From Shewanella sp. KT0246 (lineage in GTDB: Bacteria; Pseudomonadota; Gammaproteobacteria; Enterobacterales; Shewanellaceae), in assembly GCF_019654955.1 (NCBI RefSeq), contig NZ_BPEV01000037.1:1-46362 (forward strand): a DNA stretch of 46,362 bases. The letters run 5' to 3'. The notes under the pieces were generated by a model. It ran no database searches. It had not been told where the DNA came from and was given only the letters and a program-made list of their open reading frames with translations. Position 1 is the first letter of the stretch. Each line of letters starts with the position of its first letter. The translations under genes and the position numbers were made by a program. Below, one piece after another: positions 16,996-25,047 of the stretch.

Positions 16996-17865
16996 ATGTG
17001 GCGTAAAGCAATTCTATTATCAAGCTTAGGGTGTGTGTTTTCTGTGCAAGCAGATTTACAGCACTATGTTGCGTCTTTAGATGATTCAATGTGGCGCATT
17101 AGCCAAAATAGTCCGATTGAATGCCGACTAGAGCATGATATCCCTGACTACGGTAGAGCCGTTTTTACGAGTAAAGCGGGTAAAGATTTGAATCTAAACT
17201 TTACCTTAGATATGTGGAATAAACCTGATCAAGTCACTAATGCCGAGCTTATCAGCAAAGCCCCTCAATGGCGTCCAGGCGTTAATGAAAAAGCAATTAC
17301 TAAACTTAAGTATCAAAAGCAATTTAATGGCGAAGTACCTAAACAAGCAGCCTGGTCAATGCTATCGGAATTAAGTAAGGGGATGCAGCCTACTTTTTAT
17401 TATGCTGATTGGTATAACAAGGCAGATAAAGTGGCAGTAGGTTTATCGGCAGCAAATTTTGGTGGCCAATATAGACAGTTTCGCTCATGTTTATCGACAT
17501 TATTACCTTACGGCTTCGACGATATTGCATTTACAGTATTAAATTATGAAGAGGGTGGTACTAATTTAACCCGTTTCTCTAAACAGCAACTTAATCGCGT
17601 AAAAGAGTATTTATCATATGACTCTGATGTTGAATTGATTTTCGTGGACGCTTATACCGACAGTTATGGTGGACGCTCGACTAACCAGCGGGTTTCTGAA
17701 CGTCGTGCGGACTCTGTTGCGGACATTCTAGTGGCTAGCGGCATTGAAGAAAGCCGTATTCATAAAACCGGCCATGGTGAAAGGCGACATGTTGCTTCTA
17801 ATAACTTAATGGAAGAAAGAGCCCGTAACCGCCGAGTTGTGATTAAGATTTCTAAAAGCATTTAA
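16996..17865 (+). CDS. motY: Sodium-type polar flagellar motor protein MotY
   Basis: Outer part of the sodium-driven flagellar motor (T ring), needed to hold the MotA/B-type or PomA/B stator around the basal body. The 289-residue protein has a signal peptide ending at about residue 19 (VQA-D). Its N-terminal domain resembles Vibrio MotY (IECRLEHDIPDYGRAVF, WRPGV, QAAWSMLSELSKG). The OmpA-like peptidoglycan-binding domain has VDAYTDSYGG, SERRADSV and ARNRRVVIKI. A classical sigma-28 promoter in front supports late flagellar expression. An AGGGTG ribosome-binding site lies 6 nt upstream of ATG. It is adjacent to rnt, away from any flagellar cluster in this window. Confidence 0.95.
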   Translation: MWRKAILLSSLGCVFSVQADLQHYVASLDDSMWRISQNSPIECRLEHDIPDYGRAVFTSKAGKDLNLNFTLDMWNKPDQVTNAELISKAPQWRPGVNEKAITKLKYQKQFNGEVPKQAAWSMLSELSKGMQPTFYYADWYNKADKVAVGLSAANFGGQYRQFRSCLSTLLPYGFDDIAFTVLNYEEGGTNLTRFSKQQLNRVKEYLSYDSDVELIFVDAYTDSYGGRSTNQRVSERRADSVADILVASGIEESRIHKTGHGERRHVASNNLMEERARNRRVVIKISKSI

Positions 17866-17990
17866 GATTAGTCATAAGGAAGGTTAACTGACAACTGGTT
17901 GATGCTGATTTTGATGTTACTTATTCCGGTGTTAGTAATTTGATGACCTTAATATGGTTTGTGTTACTTTTGATGGTAATAGAACTGCGA

Positions 17991-18025
17991 TAATGGTTTA
18001 GCTTTATGAGCTAAGCCATTTTTTA
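17991..18025 (+). terminator. Probable motY terminator
   Basis: AATGGTTTAGC / GCTAAGCCATT stem (one G-U pair) around loop TTTATGA, followed by TTTTTTA. It lies 126 nt after the motY stop. Confidence 0.75.
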
Positions 18026-18077
18026 TGCTTGAAGCATCGGTAGATTTTAAATGGTTTTAAAGGGTAAATTTTTAGAT

Positions 18078-18236
18078 AAAAAAAAGCCCGCTTAAAGTAA
18101 GCGGGCCAAACAATTTGTATTCACAAATTCAAGGAAGGAAGTCAAGCATAAGAACCAGGGATAAGATGAGGTATTGGGGTACATCATCTTGGAGTTCTTG
18201 GTTTTCAATAACTAAATTAGCTATGTCCTGAAAACA
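18078..18236 (-). ncRNA. Predicted trans-acting small RNA (about 160 nt)
   Basis: Seen on the minus strand: promoter TTGTCA (18271-18266), 17-nt spacer, TAATAT (18248-18243); then about 160 nt without an ORF; then a strong terminator (GCCCGCTTA / TAAGCGGGC, 18086-18106) with a U8 run (18085-18078). Internal structure is consistent with a functional RNA. A two-part hairpin has outer arms 18194-18199 / 18150-18155 and inner arms 18184-18190 / 18163-18169, with a CCCCAA loop. A second hairpin is AATTTGT-loop-ACAAATT (18112-18129). Between the two is an unpaired CU-rich linker (18130-18148) containing ACUUCCUUCC, the look of an Hfq-type seed against ribosome-binding sites. No known sRNA family was recognised. 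The exact 5' end is uncertain: another -10-like TATAAT at 18331-18326 would give a longer form. Confidence 0.7.
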
Positions 18237-18242
18237 AGATAC

Positions 18243-18271
18243 ATATTAGAGAGATTGCTCTAGATTGACAA
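18243..18271 (-). promoter_or_regulatory. Sigma-70 promoter of the predicted sRNA
   Basis: -35 TTGTCA (5/6) and -10 TAATAT (4/6) with the optimal 17-nt spacing, reading towards the terminator at 18078-18106. Confidence 0.6.
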
Positions 18272-18331
18272 ACTAGAAAAATTTCAATTTATCATTAGTA
18301 AAACTAATCTGAACTATTGAGTTCGATTATA

Positions 18332-19259
18332 GTGTAATCACGCTTAAGTGAGTAAAGTGGATTAAAACATACTTTATAAGCATGGTGAGTGCATATTTAG
18401 TCGATTTAAGCGTTTTAAGTAATGATATACAATTGTTAAAAGTCAGCTTATGTACAGTAAAAACTAAAATAATAAAATAAATTTATCTTCTATAAGCCTA
18501 TGATATCGGGTGATTAACTTAAATGGTGATGTTTATCACCTTTTGGTTTTAGATAACGGAATCTAGTTCAACATGTCAACTTGACTAGGATGAGTATAAT
18601 TAATGCTAAATAGCTTTTTTGACTATTAACTACTCAATAAATGGAGGTGTTAGTGAGTTTTACTGTTGGACTGAGAAGTCATCAATAAATTGGGGCAGGC
18701 TTTAAGTAAAAATATATGCAATAAATAATCTTATCCAAAACTGATATGGAAGATTAGTTTATAAATTATGCTGATTAAATGCCTTGTTTTACTAACGTTA
18801 CTGTTTTTTTAGCTAGTGTTTTTTTAAGAGGTGAGTGGTCGCTAAAGAAAGACTTTGAAGAAGGGGTCTGGACTACGGTGAATCAATCTATTCTAAAAAA
18901 GTAAATATAAATGAAAGGAATTAATTTGCTCGACTCTATAAGCAATATAAGTATAAAAACAGCATTTGGTGCCCATGAAATTCAAACTAAAGGCTGAGTA
19001 ACAAAATTTGGTGGTTATTTCGGCACTGTCCTACCAGTTTGTTTACTTATCAAGGTTAATAGAATGTAAACTTTTCAATGGTTAACATTAAACTTTCTTC
19101 ATTTCTTTGTATTAAGCCTGAAAAAGCCGTTTTTTAATGGCAAATTAAGCGTTGAACCATAAAATAAAGCCTGCTTTCCCGAGTCCTTTTATTCACAAGC
19201 GTTGTGGTACTCGGTATAGTAAGCCATCTTTTATTACGCAAAATTTACAATCGCAAATT
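18332..19259. other. Long gene-free region upstream of ybgC
   Basis: No gene longer than about 45 codons is visible. It contains a CRP/FNR-like palindrome GGTGAT-GTTT-ATCACC at 18525-18540, a TATAAT at 18595-18600, and short frames that look like scraps of decayed coding sequence: 18768-18812, continued in another frame to 18904, and 18909-18995. The promoter of the tol operon probably lies in its last part, but no clear -35/-10 pair was found. Confidence 0.5.
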
Positions 19260-19658
19260 ATGTTTACATGGCCTATTTCAATTTATTACGAAGACACCGA
19301 TGCTGGTGGAGTAGTTTATCATTCTAACTATTTAAACTTCTTCGAGCGCGCCCGAACCGAGTGGTTAAAATCTATGGGTGTCGTTCAAAGTGAGTTATTA
19401 GCGGATGATATTGCTTTTGTTGTTAAGCATGCTGAATTAGATTTTCGCATTGCAGCAAGATTCGAACAGAACTTATTTGTAGAGTCACAGGTCATAGAAT
19501 TAAAAAAAGCCTCTTTGGTGTTTAAACAGCGATTGCTTGATGACAAAGGCGACTGCTATTGTGAGGGCACTATTATTGTTGCCTGTATCGCTTTATCACG
19601 TATGCGACCAAGAGCTATCCCATTAAATATTGTGCAGGAGTTCAATCGTGCAAGCTGA
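19260..19658 (+). CDS. ybgC: YbgC, acyl-CoA thioesterase of the Tol-Pal cluster
   Basis: Hotdog-fold thioesterase acting on acyl-CoA/acyl-ACP, associated with phospholipid metabolism at the inner membrane. With the ATG at 19260 the protein is 132 residues (E. coli 134). The catalytic segment YYEDTDAGGVVYHSNYLNFFERARTEW is present in two halves around residues 8-34, with the conserved Asp in DTDAGG. An upstream TTG at 19152 would add 36 residues with no similarity to the family and is not used. The ribosome-binding site is weak. It is the first gene of ybgC-tolQRAB-pal-cpoB, and its end overlaps tolQ by 11 nt. Confidence 0.95.
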   Translation: MFTWPISIYYEDTDAGGVVYHSNYLNFFERARTEWLKSMGVVQSELLADDIAFVVKHAELDFRIAARFEQNLFVESQVIELKKASLVFKQRLLDDKGDCYCEGTIIVACIALSRMRPRAIPLNIVQEFNRAS

Positions 19659-20337
19659 AATTTCTTTTATCGGTCTTTTTTTAGAGGCAAGTGTTCTCGT
19701 TAAGTTAGTGATGCTGACTTTATTATGCTTATCTATTGCCTCATGGGCTGTCATTATTCAGCGTCGAAAGTTATTAAATAGCGCTCGGGCTAAAGCTATC
19801 AAATTTGAAGATACATTTTGGTCAGGAGTTGATCTCAACAAGTTGTATAAAGAATTATCTGCTCGCAGTGAAGGTGTTTCAGGACTTGAAGCTTTATTTG
19901 TAGCAGGGTTTAAAGAGTATTCACGTTTAAGCCAAGCCAACAGTAAATCACCTGAAGCTGTCATGGATGGCACTACCCGTGCTATGCGAGTGAGTTTATC
20001 TCGTGAAGTTGAACGTTTAGAAACACACCTTCCTTTATTAGCGACCATAGGTTCAACAAGTCCGTATATTGGTTTGTTCGGAACAGTATGGGGCATCATG
20101 AACTCGTTTATTGCTCTTGGCGCCGTTGAAAATGCCACGCTTACCATGGTTGCACCAGGTATTGCTGAAGCCTTGATTGCAACAGCTATGGGCTTGTTCG
20201 CCGCGATCCCAGCTGTTATTGGCTATAACCGTTTCTCGACTCAAGTCGAAAAGATTGAAATGTCGCACGTTAACTTTATGGAAGAGTTTTCTAACATATT
20301 GCAACGCCAGGCCTACAGTGAGAAGGAAGCGGTGTAA
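19648..20337 (+). CDS. tolQ: TolQ, proton-channel component of the Tol-Pal system
   Basis: Inner-membrane protein (MotA/TolQ/ExbB family) that forms the proton channel with TolR and energises TolA during outer-membrane constriction. The GTG start (19648) lies inside the end of ybgC with AGGAG 7 nt upstream and gives 229 residues (E. coli 230). Three membrane segments are visible: residues about 12-35, and two in the C-terminal half (SPYIGLFGTVWGIMNSFIALG and APGIAEALIATAMGLFAAIPAV regions). The signature motif FGTVWGIM is intact. The stop overlaps the tolR ATG by one base. Confidence 0.97.
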   Translation: MQAEISFIGLFLEASVLVKLVMLTLLCLSIASWAVIIQRRKLLNSARAKAIKFEDTFWSGVDLNKLYKELSARSEGVSGLEALFVAGFKEYSRLSQANSKSPEAVMDGTTRAMRVSLSREVERLETHLPLLATIGSTSPYIGLFGTVWGIMNSFIALGAVENATLTMVAPGIAEALIATAMGLFAAIPAVIGYNRFSTQVEKIEMSHVNFMEEFSNILQRQAYSEKEAV

Positions 20338-20762
20338 TGTATCAACGTAAGCGCCGTCGTCCGGTCGCCGAAATCAATGTTGTACCTTATATTGACGTGA
20401 TGTTGGTGCTGTTAATCATCTTTATGGTTACTGCGCCAATAGTTTCGCAAGGGGTCAAAGTTGAATTACCTCAAGGTGAAGCTGAACCGTTACCAGCTGA
20501 AAGTAAACCACCTATTGTGGCATCTATAGATGAGTTTGGAGAGTATTTCCTCAATGTAGGAAGTGGATCTAATGATGATTCACTGTCTTTGGATGAAATC
20601 TCAATTCAAGTGGGCGCAATGATCTTACTTGAACCTGAAAGACCGGTGGTCGTGAAAGCTGACCGCCGTATTCCTTATGAAAATGTGATTCAGTTAATGG
20701 TCAGTCTGCAAGGTGCGGGTGTGCCTGCAGTGGGCTTGATGACTGATTCACCTAAGGAGTAA
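20337..20762 (+). CDS. tolR: TolR, channel/peptidoglycan-binding component of the Tol-Pal system
   Basis: ExbD/TolR family. The 141 residues comprise a short basic cytoplasmic tail (YQRKRRRPVAEIN), one membrane helix with the essential proton-relay Asp (VVPYIDVMLVLLIIFMV, Asp20) and a periplasmic domain. The ATG shares its A with the tolQ stop (TAATG), indicating translational coupling. It ends just before tolA. Confidence 0.97.
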   Translation: MYQRKRRRPVAEINVVPYIDVMLVLLIIFMVTAPIVSQGVKVELPQGEAEPLPAESKPPIVASIDEFGEYFLNVGSGSNDDSLSLDEISIQVGAMILLEPERPVVVKADRRIPYENVIQLMVSLQGAGVPAVGLMTDSPKE

Positions 20763-20766
20763 TTTG

Positions 20767-21702
20767 GTGGCTGCTAAATCTCAATTAACCTTACCAATTA
20801 CAATCTCAGCAGGTGTGCATGTTGGCGTTATTGTCGCGCTAGCATTAGGCATTAGCTTTGATGATAAGCCTAAACATTTGCCGCAAGCTCAACAGTCAGA
20901 GCCAATAGTGCAAGCTGTGGTGGTGGATCAACAGCGTATTAATGAGCATGCTGAAAAGCTGAAAAAGCAACGGGCTGATACTGCTCGTATCGAGCGTGAG
21001 CGTCAAGCTGAGTTAGACAGGCAAGCACGCAAAGCAAAAGATGAAGTGCGTAAAGAGCAAGAACGCATTAAGCAGCTCGAAAATCAGCGTAAGTTGAAAG
21101 AGCAAGAAACTCTTAAAGCTAACAATGCGGCGAAAGCTGCAAAGTTAAAAGAAGCTGAAGAAAAAGCTAAAGCCCAAAAAGCAGCGGATTTACGTAAAAA
21201 GCAAGAAGCTGAACGTCAAGCTGCTGAGAAAAAAGCTGCTGAAAAACGCAAAGCAGAAGAAGCTGCGGCGGCTAAAAAACGTGAAGATGAACGCAAACGT
21301 AAAGAAGAGGCTGAAAGAAAACGTAAGGCTGAAGAAGCTGAACGTGCTCGCCAAGAACGTGAAATGGCAGAAGCAATGGCGGCTGAACAAGTTGCGCTAT
21401 CGGCTACTCGTAATAAGCAAGTTGTGTCTGAAGTAAACAAGTACACCGCAATGATTAAATCAACTATTCAGCGTAATTTGGTTGTCGATGAGTCGATGCG
21501 TGGTAAAAGTTGTCGAGTATTCATTCGCTTAGCGCAAGATGGTTTTGTCACTGCAAGCCAAACATTAAGTGGCGACCAAGTAGTTTGCCGTGCAGCTAAA
21601 GCGGCTATTAACAAAGCAGGGCGTTTACCTGTTTCAGCTGAAGCAGACGTTTATAACAAAATGAAAGAAATTAATTTAACCGTATCACCGGAATTTAATT
21701 AA
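20767..21702 (+). CDS. tolA: TolA, trans-periplasmic linker of the Tol-Pal system
   Basis: Spans the periplasm between TolQR and the Pal/TolB side. One N-terminal membrane helix (about residues 7-29), then a very long Lys/Ala/Glu/Gln/Arg helical domain (about residues 60-210) and a globular C-terminal domain with a Cys pair (GKSCRVFIRLAQDG and SGDQVVCRAAKAA). I prefer the GTG at 20767 (AAGGAG 7 nt upstream) to the TTG at 20764 (4 nt spacing); the difference is one residue. It follows tolR by a few bases. Confidence 0.96.
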   Translation: MAAKSQLTLPITISAGVHVGVIVALALGISFDDKPKHLPQAQQSEPIVQAVVVDQQRINEHAEKLKKQRADTARIERERQAELDRQARKAKDEVRKEQERIKQLENQRKLKEQETLKANNAAKAAKLKEAEEKAKAQKAADLRKKQEAERQAAEKKAAEKRKAEEAAAAKKREDERKRKEEAERKRKAEEAERARQEREMAEAMAAEQVALSATRNKQVVSEVNKYTAMIKSTIQRNLVVDESMRGKSCRVFIRLAQDGFVTASQTLSGDQVVCRAAKAAINKAGRLPVSAEADVYNKMKEINLTVSPEFN

Positions 21703-21711
21703 AGGAGTCAC

Positions 21712-23040
21712 ATGAAGATTTTGGCAAAATGGTTAACGATATTGGTACTATTTATTAGTACTAGCGCTAATGCTGCATTAGATATTGTTATCACTGAAGG
21801 TGTTGATGCAGCTAGACCTATCGCGATTATGCCTTTTGTTTGGCAGGGTACAGGTCCAGCTCCACAGCAAATTAGTGATGTTGTTACCAGTGATTTAGCG
21901 CGAAGCGGTACGTTTAACCCCCTTGATGCGCGCGGTTTACCACAAACGAATATCAGCACTGTGAAAGAGTTTATTGCCACTGGTTGGGGCGAAACGGCAT
22001 CTGAAGCATTACTCGTAGGTTCTATTAAACCTTATGGTACTAATCAATATTTAGTGAGCTTTGATCTGATTGATCTTGTTAAAGCGCAACTGCAATCAGG
22101 TAAAGGTCCTACGACTTCTAATGACTTATTACTTGAAAGTCGTGAAACGGTCATTAGTGAAGCGCAATTTAGACAATACGGTCACCGTATCAGCGACATC
22201 GTGTATGAAAAATTAACTGGTATTCGTGGTGCGTTTTTAAGCCGTGTAGCTTATGTTGTGGTTAAGCAAGGCGAAAAGTCGCCATATCATTTAATGATTT
22301 CAGATTACGACGGTTATAACGAACAAATGTTATTACGTTCACCTGAGCCATTAATGTCACCAGCATGGTCGCCTGATGGACGTCGTTTAGCATATGTAAG
22401 TTTTGAGAACCGTAAAGCGGAAATCTTTGTTCAAGATATCTATACTCAAGAGCGCGTTAAAGTTAGCTCGCATAATGGTATAAATGGTGCTCCAAGCTTT
22501 TCTCCTGACGGTAAAAAGCTGGCGGTGACTTTATCTAAAGATGGCCAGCCAGAAATATATATTATTGATATCGCCACTAAAGCATTGAAGCGTGTCACTA
22601 ATCATTATGCGATTGATACTGAAGCTTCGTGGACACCAGATGGTGAGTCGTTGATTTTTACCTCTGAACGCGGCGGTAGACCGCAAATTTATCAAGTGAA
22701 ACTGAGCACTGGAAAAATATCACGTGTGACATTTGAAGGTGAGTGGAATTTAGGTGGCACGATAACACCTGATGGTCGCAGCATGATTTTTGTTAACCGC
22801 ACTAACGGTAAATACAATATCGCGAGAATGGATCTTAAAACTCGCTTTATGCAAGTACTGACTTCGACTCAACTTGATGAGTCTCCAAGTATTGCGCCAA
22901 ATGGAACCATGGTTATTTATGGTACCACTTACCGCGGTAGCCAAGTGTTAGCTGCGGTATCTATGGATGGAAGATTTAAAGCAAGACTACCAGCAGGCCA
23001 AGGCGAAGTGAAATCGCCAGCCTGGTCTCCATTTTTATAA
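21712..23040 (+). CDS. tolB: TolB, periplasmic beta-propeller protein of the Tol-Pal system
   Basis: Periplasmic protein that binds Pal and is released by TolA. The 442 residues start with a signal peptide cleaved after about residue 21 (SANA-ALDI), an N-terminal alpha/beta domain (VITEGVDAARPIAIMPF) and five to six propeller blades with repeated SP(A/S)WSPDG(R/K) motifs (SPAWSPDGRRLAYVS, APSFSPDGKKLAV, EASWTPDGESLIF, GGTITPDGRSMIF). AAAGGAG lies 6-7 nt before the ATG. The gap to tolA is 9 nt. Confidence 0.98.
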   Translation: MKILAKWLTILVLFISTSANAALDIVITEGVDAARPIAIMPFVWQGTGPAPQQISDVVTSDLARSGTFNPLDARGLPQTNISTVKEFIATGWGETASEALLVGSIKPYGTNQYLVSFDLIDLVKAQLQSGKGPTTSNDLLLESRETVISEAQFRQYGHRISDIVYEKLTGIRGAFLSRVAYVVVKQGEKSPYHLMISDYDGYNEQMLLRSPEPLMSPAWSPDGRRLAYVSFENRKAEIFVQDIYTQERVKVSSHNGINGAPSFSPDGKKLAVTLSKDGQPEIYIIDIATKALKRVTNHYAIDTEASWTPDGESLIFTSERGGRPQIYQVKLSTGKISRVTFEGEWNLGGTITPDGRSMIFVNRTNGKYNIARMDLKTRFMQVLTSTQLDESPSIAPNGTMVIYGTTYRGSQVLAAVSMDGRFKARLPAGQGEVKSPAWSPFL

Positions 23041-23060
23041 AAATTAATTAAGGATTACAC

Positions 23061-23612
23061 ATGAATCTGAATAAGTTGTTTAAAGCTATGTTAGTTGTTG
23101 TACCTGTAATGGCATTAGGGGCATGTAGCACAACTTCAGAATCTGAAACAGATGCAAGTGGTTCAACAAGTGGTTCAACAACCACAACTACTGGCGGTGA
23201 ATATGGTTCTGGTGGAGTTGAAACTGGTGGCGTAGCGCCAATCTTAACACCAGAAGAGCAACAAAGAGTTGAGCAAGAAGAATTACGTGCTCAAAACATC
23301 ATTTACTTTGATTTTGACCGTAGTGAAGTACAAAGCGAAAATGCGGCAATTATCCAAGCTCACGGTAACTACTTAGTAGAACATCCAAATGTGCGAGTAT
23401 TGATTGAAGGTCATGCAGATGAGCGTGGTACACCTGAATACAATATTGCTCTTGGGGAACGCCGTGCCAAAGCCATTGCAAAATACTTACAAGGCATGGG
23501 TGTTCAAGCTAGCCAAATGAGTGTGGTTAGTTACGGTGAAGAAAAACCATTAGATTTTTCTCGTTCAGAAAGTGGTTTTGCTAAAAACCGTCGTGGTGTT
23601 TTAGTTTACTAA
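23061..23612 (+). CDS. pal: Pal, peptidoglycan-associated lipoprotein
   Basis: Outer-membrane lipoprotein that binds peptidoglycan and TolB/TolA. The 183 residues have lipobox L-G-A-C with Cys22, then a Ser/Thr/Gly-rich linker (about residues 23-60) and an OmpA-like domain with IYFDFDRSEV, the diaminopimelate-binding motif IEGHADERGTPEYNIALGERRA (two halves of the same loop and helix) and NRRGVLVY at the end. AGGA ribosome-binding site before the ATG. It sits between tolB and cpoB. Confidence 0.98.
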   Translation: MNLNKLFKAMLVVVPVMALGACSTTSESETDASGSTSGSTTTTTGGEYGSGGVETGGVAPILTPEEQQRVEQEELRAQNIIYFDFDRSEVQSENAAIIQAHGNYLVEHPNVRVLIEGHADERGTPEYNIALGERRAKAIAKYLQGMGVQASQMSVVSYGEEKPLDFSRSESGFAKNRRGVLVY

Positions 23613-23640
23613 TTACGTTATAACAATTGACGTATACGGA

Positions 23641-23661
23641 GGGCCAGTCCTGCTGGCCATT
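23641..23661 (+). terminator. Intercistronic hairpin between pal and cpoB
   Basis: GGCCAG-TCCTG-CTGGCC followed by ATTTT. A 6-bp GC-rich stem with a short T-run in front of the cpoB ribosome-binding site; probably a weak terminator or processing signal that lowers cpoB relative to pal. Confidence 0.5.
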
Positions 23662-23675
23662 TTAGGAGTTTATTG

Positions 23676-24401
23676 ATGAAACATGCTGTTTTAGTTGCTG
23701 CAATGTTTGTAACTGCGGGTGCCACAGCTGCACCTGCGCCAGTACAAGACATTGCTGGTGGTTCAAGTGATGATCGCATCTCTCGTTTAGAGCGTATAAT
23801 TAAAGCGAAACAACAAACTGAATTCGAAGCCCAACAACGCTTAGATGCTTTACAACGTGAAGTATTGGATTTACGTGGCATTACCGAACAGCAAGATTAC
23901 CAAATTAGTCAAATGCTTCAGCGTCAACGTCAGCTTTATGAAGAAATTGCCAATTTATCAGCAAGTGCTGCTTCAACCACAGTGACTGTTGCTGATTCAA
24001 GTGCGACTTCAGCGACAAAGTCCACATTAGGTGAAACTGCCAGCTATGAGCAAGCGGTCAACCTTGTGTTGAAAGAAAGAAAGTATGATGAAGCTATTCC
24101 AGCCTTCAGCGAGTTTATTAAGCAATATCCTGATTCAACTTATGCGGCTAACGCAAATTATTGGCTTGGACAGTTATTATTTAATAAAGGTACCTTCCCA
24201 GAAGCTAAGCAAGCTTTTGATACTGTGGTGACAAAATACCCTAACTCAAACAAGCGTGGTGATAGTTTAGTCAAGCTAGGTATGATCGCAGAGAAAGAGG
24301 GTGATAGCACAACAGCAAAGACTTTCTATAACCGCGTATTAAAAGAATATGCAAATAGTGCCTCTGCTCGTCTAGCACAACAACAACTGTCGGCTTTATA
24401 A
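23676..24401 (+). CDS. cpoB: CpoB (YbgF), Tol-associated cell-division coordinator
   Basis: Periplasmic TPR protein that couples Tol-Pal action to peptidoglycan synthesis by PBP1B. With the ATG at 23676 (GGAG 7 nt upstream) it has 241 residues; the TTG one codon earlier is too close to the ribosome-binding site. Signal peptide ends about residue 19 (ATA-APAPVQ). An N-terminal coiled-coil trimerisation segment (RISRLERIIKAKQQTEFEAQ onward) precedes a Ser/Thr/Ala linker and three C-terminal TPR units starting YEQAVNLVLKERKYDEAIPA. It is the last gene of the tol operon. Confidence 0.96.
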   Translation: MKHAVLVAAMFVTAGATAAPAPVQDIAGGSSDDRISRLERIIKAKQQTEFEAQQRLDALQREVLDLRGITEQQDYQISQMLQRQRQLYEEIANLSASAASTTVTVADSSATSATKSTLGETASYEQAVNLVLKERKYDEAIPAFSEFIKQYPDSTYAANANYWLGQLLFNKGTFPEAKQAFDTVVTKYPNSNKRGDSLVKLGMIAEKEGDSTTAKTFYNRVLKEYANSASARLAQQQLSAL

Positions 24402-24618
24402 GCCTAATTTAACTAAAAAACAGCCTCTTAGTTTATTTTTAGTGCAAACGGCAAAAAAACCATAAATTGCACTTGCATGAGAAGATGAAAAAGGTATTAT
24501 AGGCGCCCTCAGAACGGAGCGACGTTCTGGGGTCATTAAACAGGTTAGATTAACTTATTTTGATGACAGATTGATTGAACTCTATTTATAGTCTTCACTT
24601 AATCTAAGAAACAGAAAT
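24402..24618. other. Leader region of the tRNA-Lys operon
   Basis: Contains the stable-RNA promoter (24473-24500) and a leader hairpin CAGAAC-loop-GTTCTG (24511-24530). No protein gene. Confidence 0.6.
24473..24500 (+). promoter_or_regulatory. tRNA operon promoter
   Basis: TTGCAT (24473-24478), 16-nt spacer, TATTAT (24495-24500), followed by the GC-rich discriminator AGGCGCCC, the hallmark of stringently controlled stable-RNA promoters. Confidence 0.8.
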
Positions 24619-24694
24619 GGGTCGTTAGCTCAGTTGGTAGAGCAGTTGGCTTTTAACCAATTGGTCGAAGGTTCGAATCCTTCACGACCCACCA
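24619..24694 (+). tRNA. tRNA-Lys (anticodon UUU), copy 1
   Basis: 76 nt with encoded CCA. Acceptor stem GGGTCGT/ACGACCC, D-arm GCTCAGTTGGTAGAGC, anticodon loop CTTTTAA (anticodon TTT), T-arm GAAGG-TTCGAAT-CCTTC. Confidence 0.98.
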
Positions 24695-24762
24695 CTTTCT
24701 GAAAGTGAGATTGCCAGTCAGGCTTTAATTCAGACGTAATGAATCGTTACGTAAAACTAGAT

Positions 24763-24817
24763 GGGTCGTTAGAACAGTTGCTTAGTTTAATTAAGCAGTT
24801 GGCTTTCTCTCCAATTA
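24763..24817 (+). pseudogene. Decayed tRNA-Lys copy
   Basis: Starts GGGTCGTTAG like the intact copies but then diverges (AACAGTTGCTT), keeps a piece of the anticodon stem (CAGTTGGCTTT) and lacks the T-arm and 3' acceptor half. It cannot fold as a tRNA. Confidence 0.75.
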
Positions 24818-24843
24818 AGACATAGTTTTAATGAAATACAGAT

Positions 24844-24919
24844 GGGTCGTTAGCTCAGTTGGTAGAGCAGTTGGCTTTTAACCAATTGGTCGAAGGTTCG
24901 AATCCTTCACGACCCACCA
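24844..24919 (+). tRNA. tRNA-Lys (anticodon UUU), copy 2
   Basis: Identical in sequence to the copy at 24619-24694, including encoded CCA. Confidence 0.98.
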
Positions 24920-24971
24920 CTTTTCTAAAAGTGTTGCCAGTTAGGCATAGATTTAGATGCATTACCTAGAT

Positions 24972-25047
24972 GGGTCGTTAGCTCAGTTGGTAGAGCAGTT
25001 GGCTTTTAACCAATTGGTCGAAGGTTCGAATCCTTCACGACCCACCA
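24972..25047 (+). tRNA. tRNA-Lys (anticodon UUU), copy 3
   Basis: Identical to copies 1 and 2. The spacers after each copy share the hairpin ACTTTTCTGAAAGT and a GCCAGT-AGGC-like element, showing tandem duplication of a 128-nt unit (24844 to 24972). Confidence 0.98.

Noticed and set aside
21190..21446. Minus-strand frames rich in Phe/Ser opposite tolA
   Set aside because: Artefact of the Lys/Ala/Glu-rich tolA coding sequence read in reverse.
24619..25047. Short regularly spaced repeats that could suggest a CRISPR-like array
   Set aside because: The repeats are 76-nt tRNA-Lys genes with intact cloverleaf and CCA ends.
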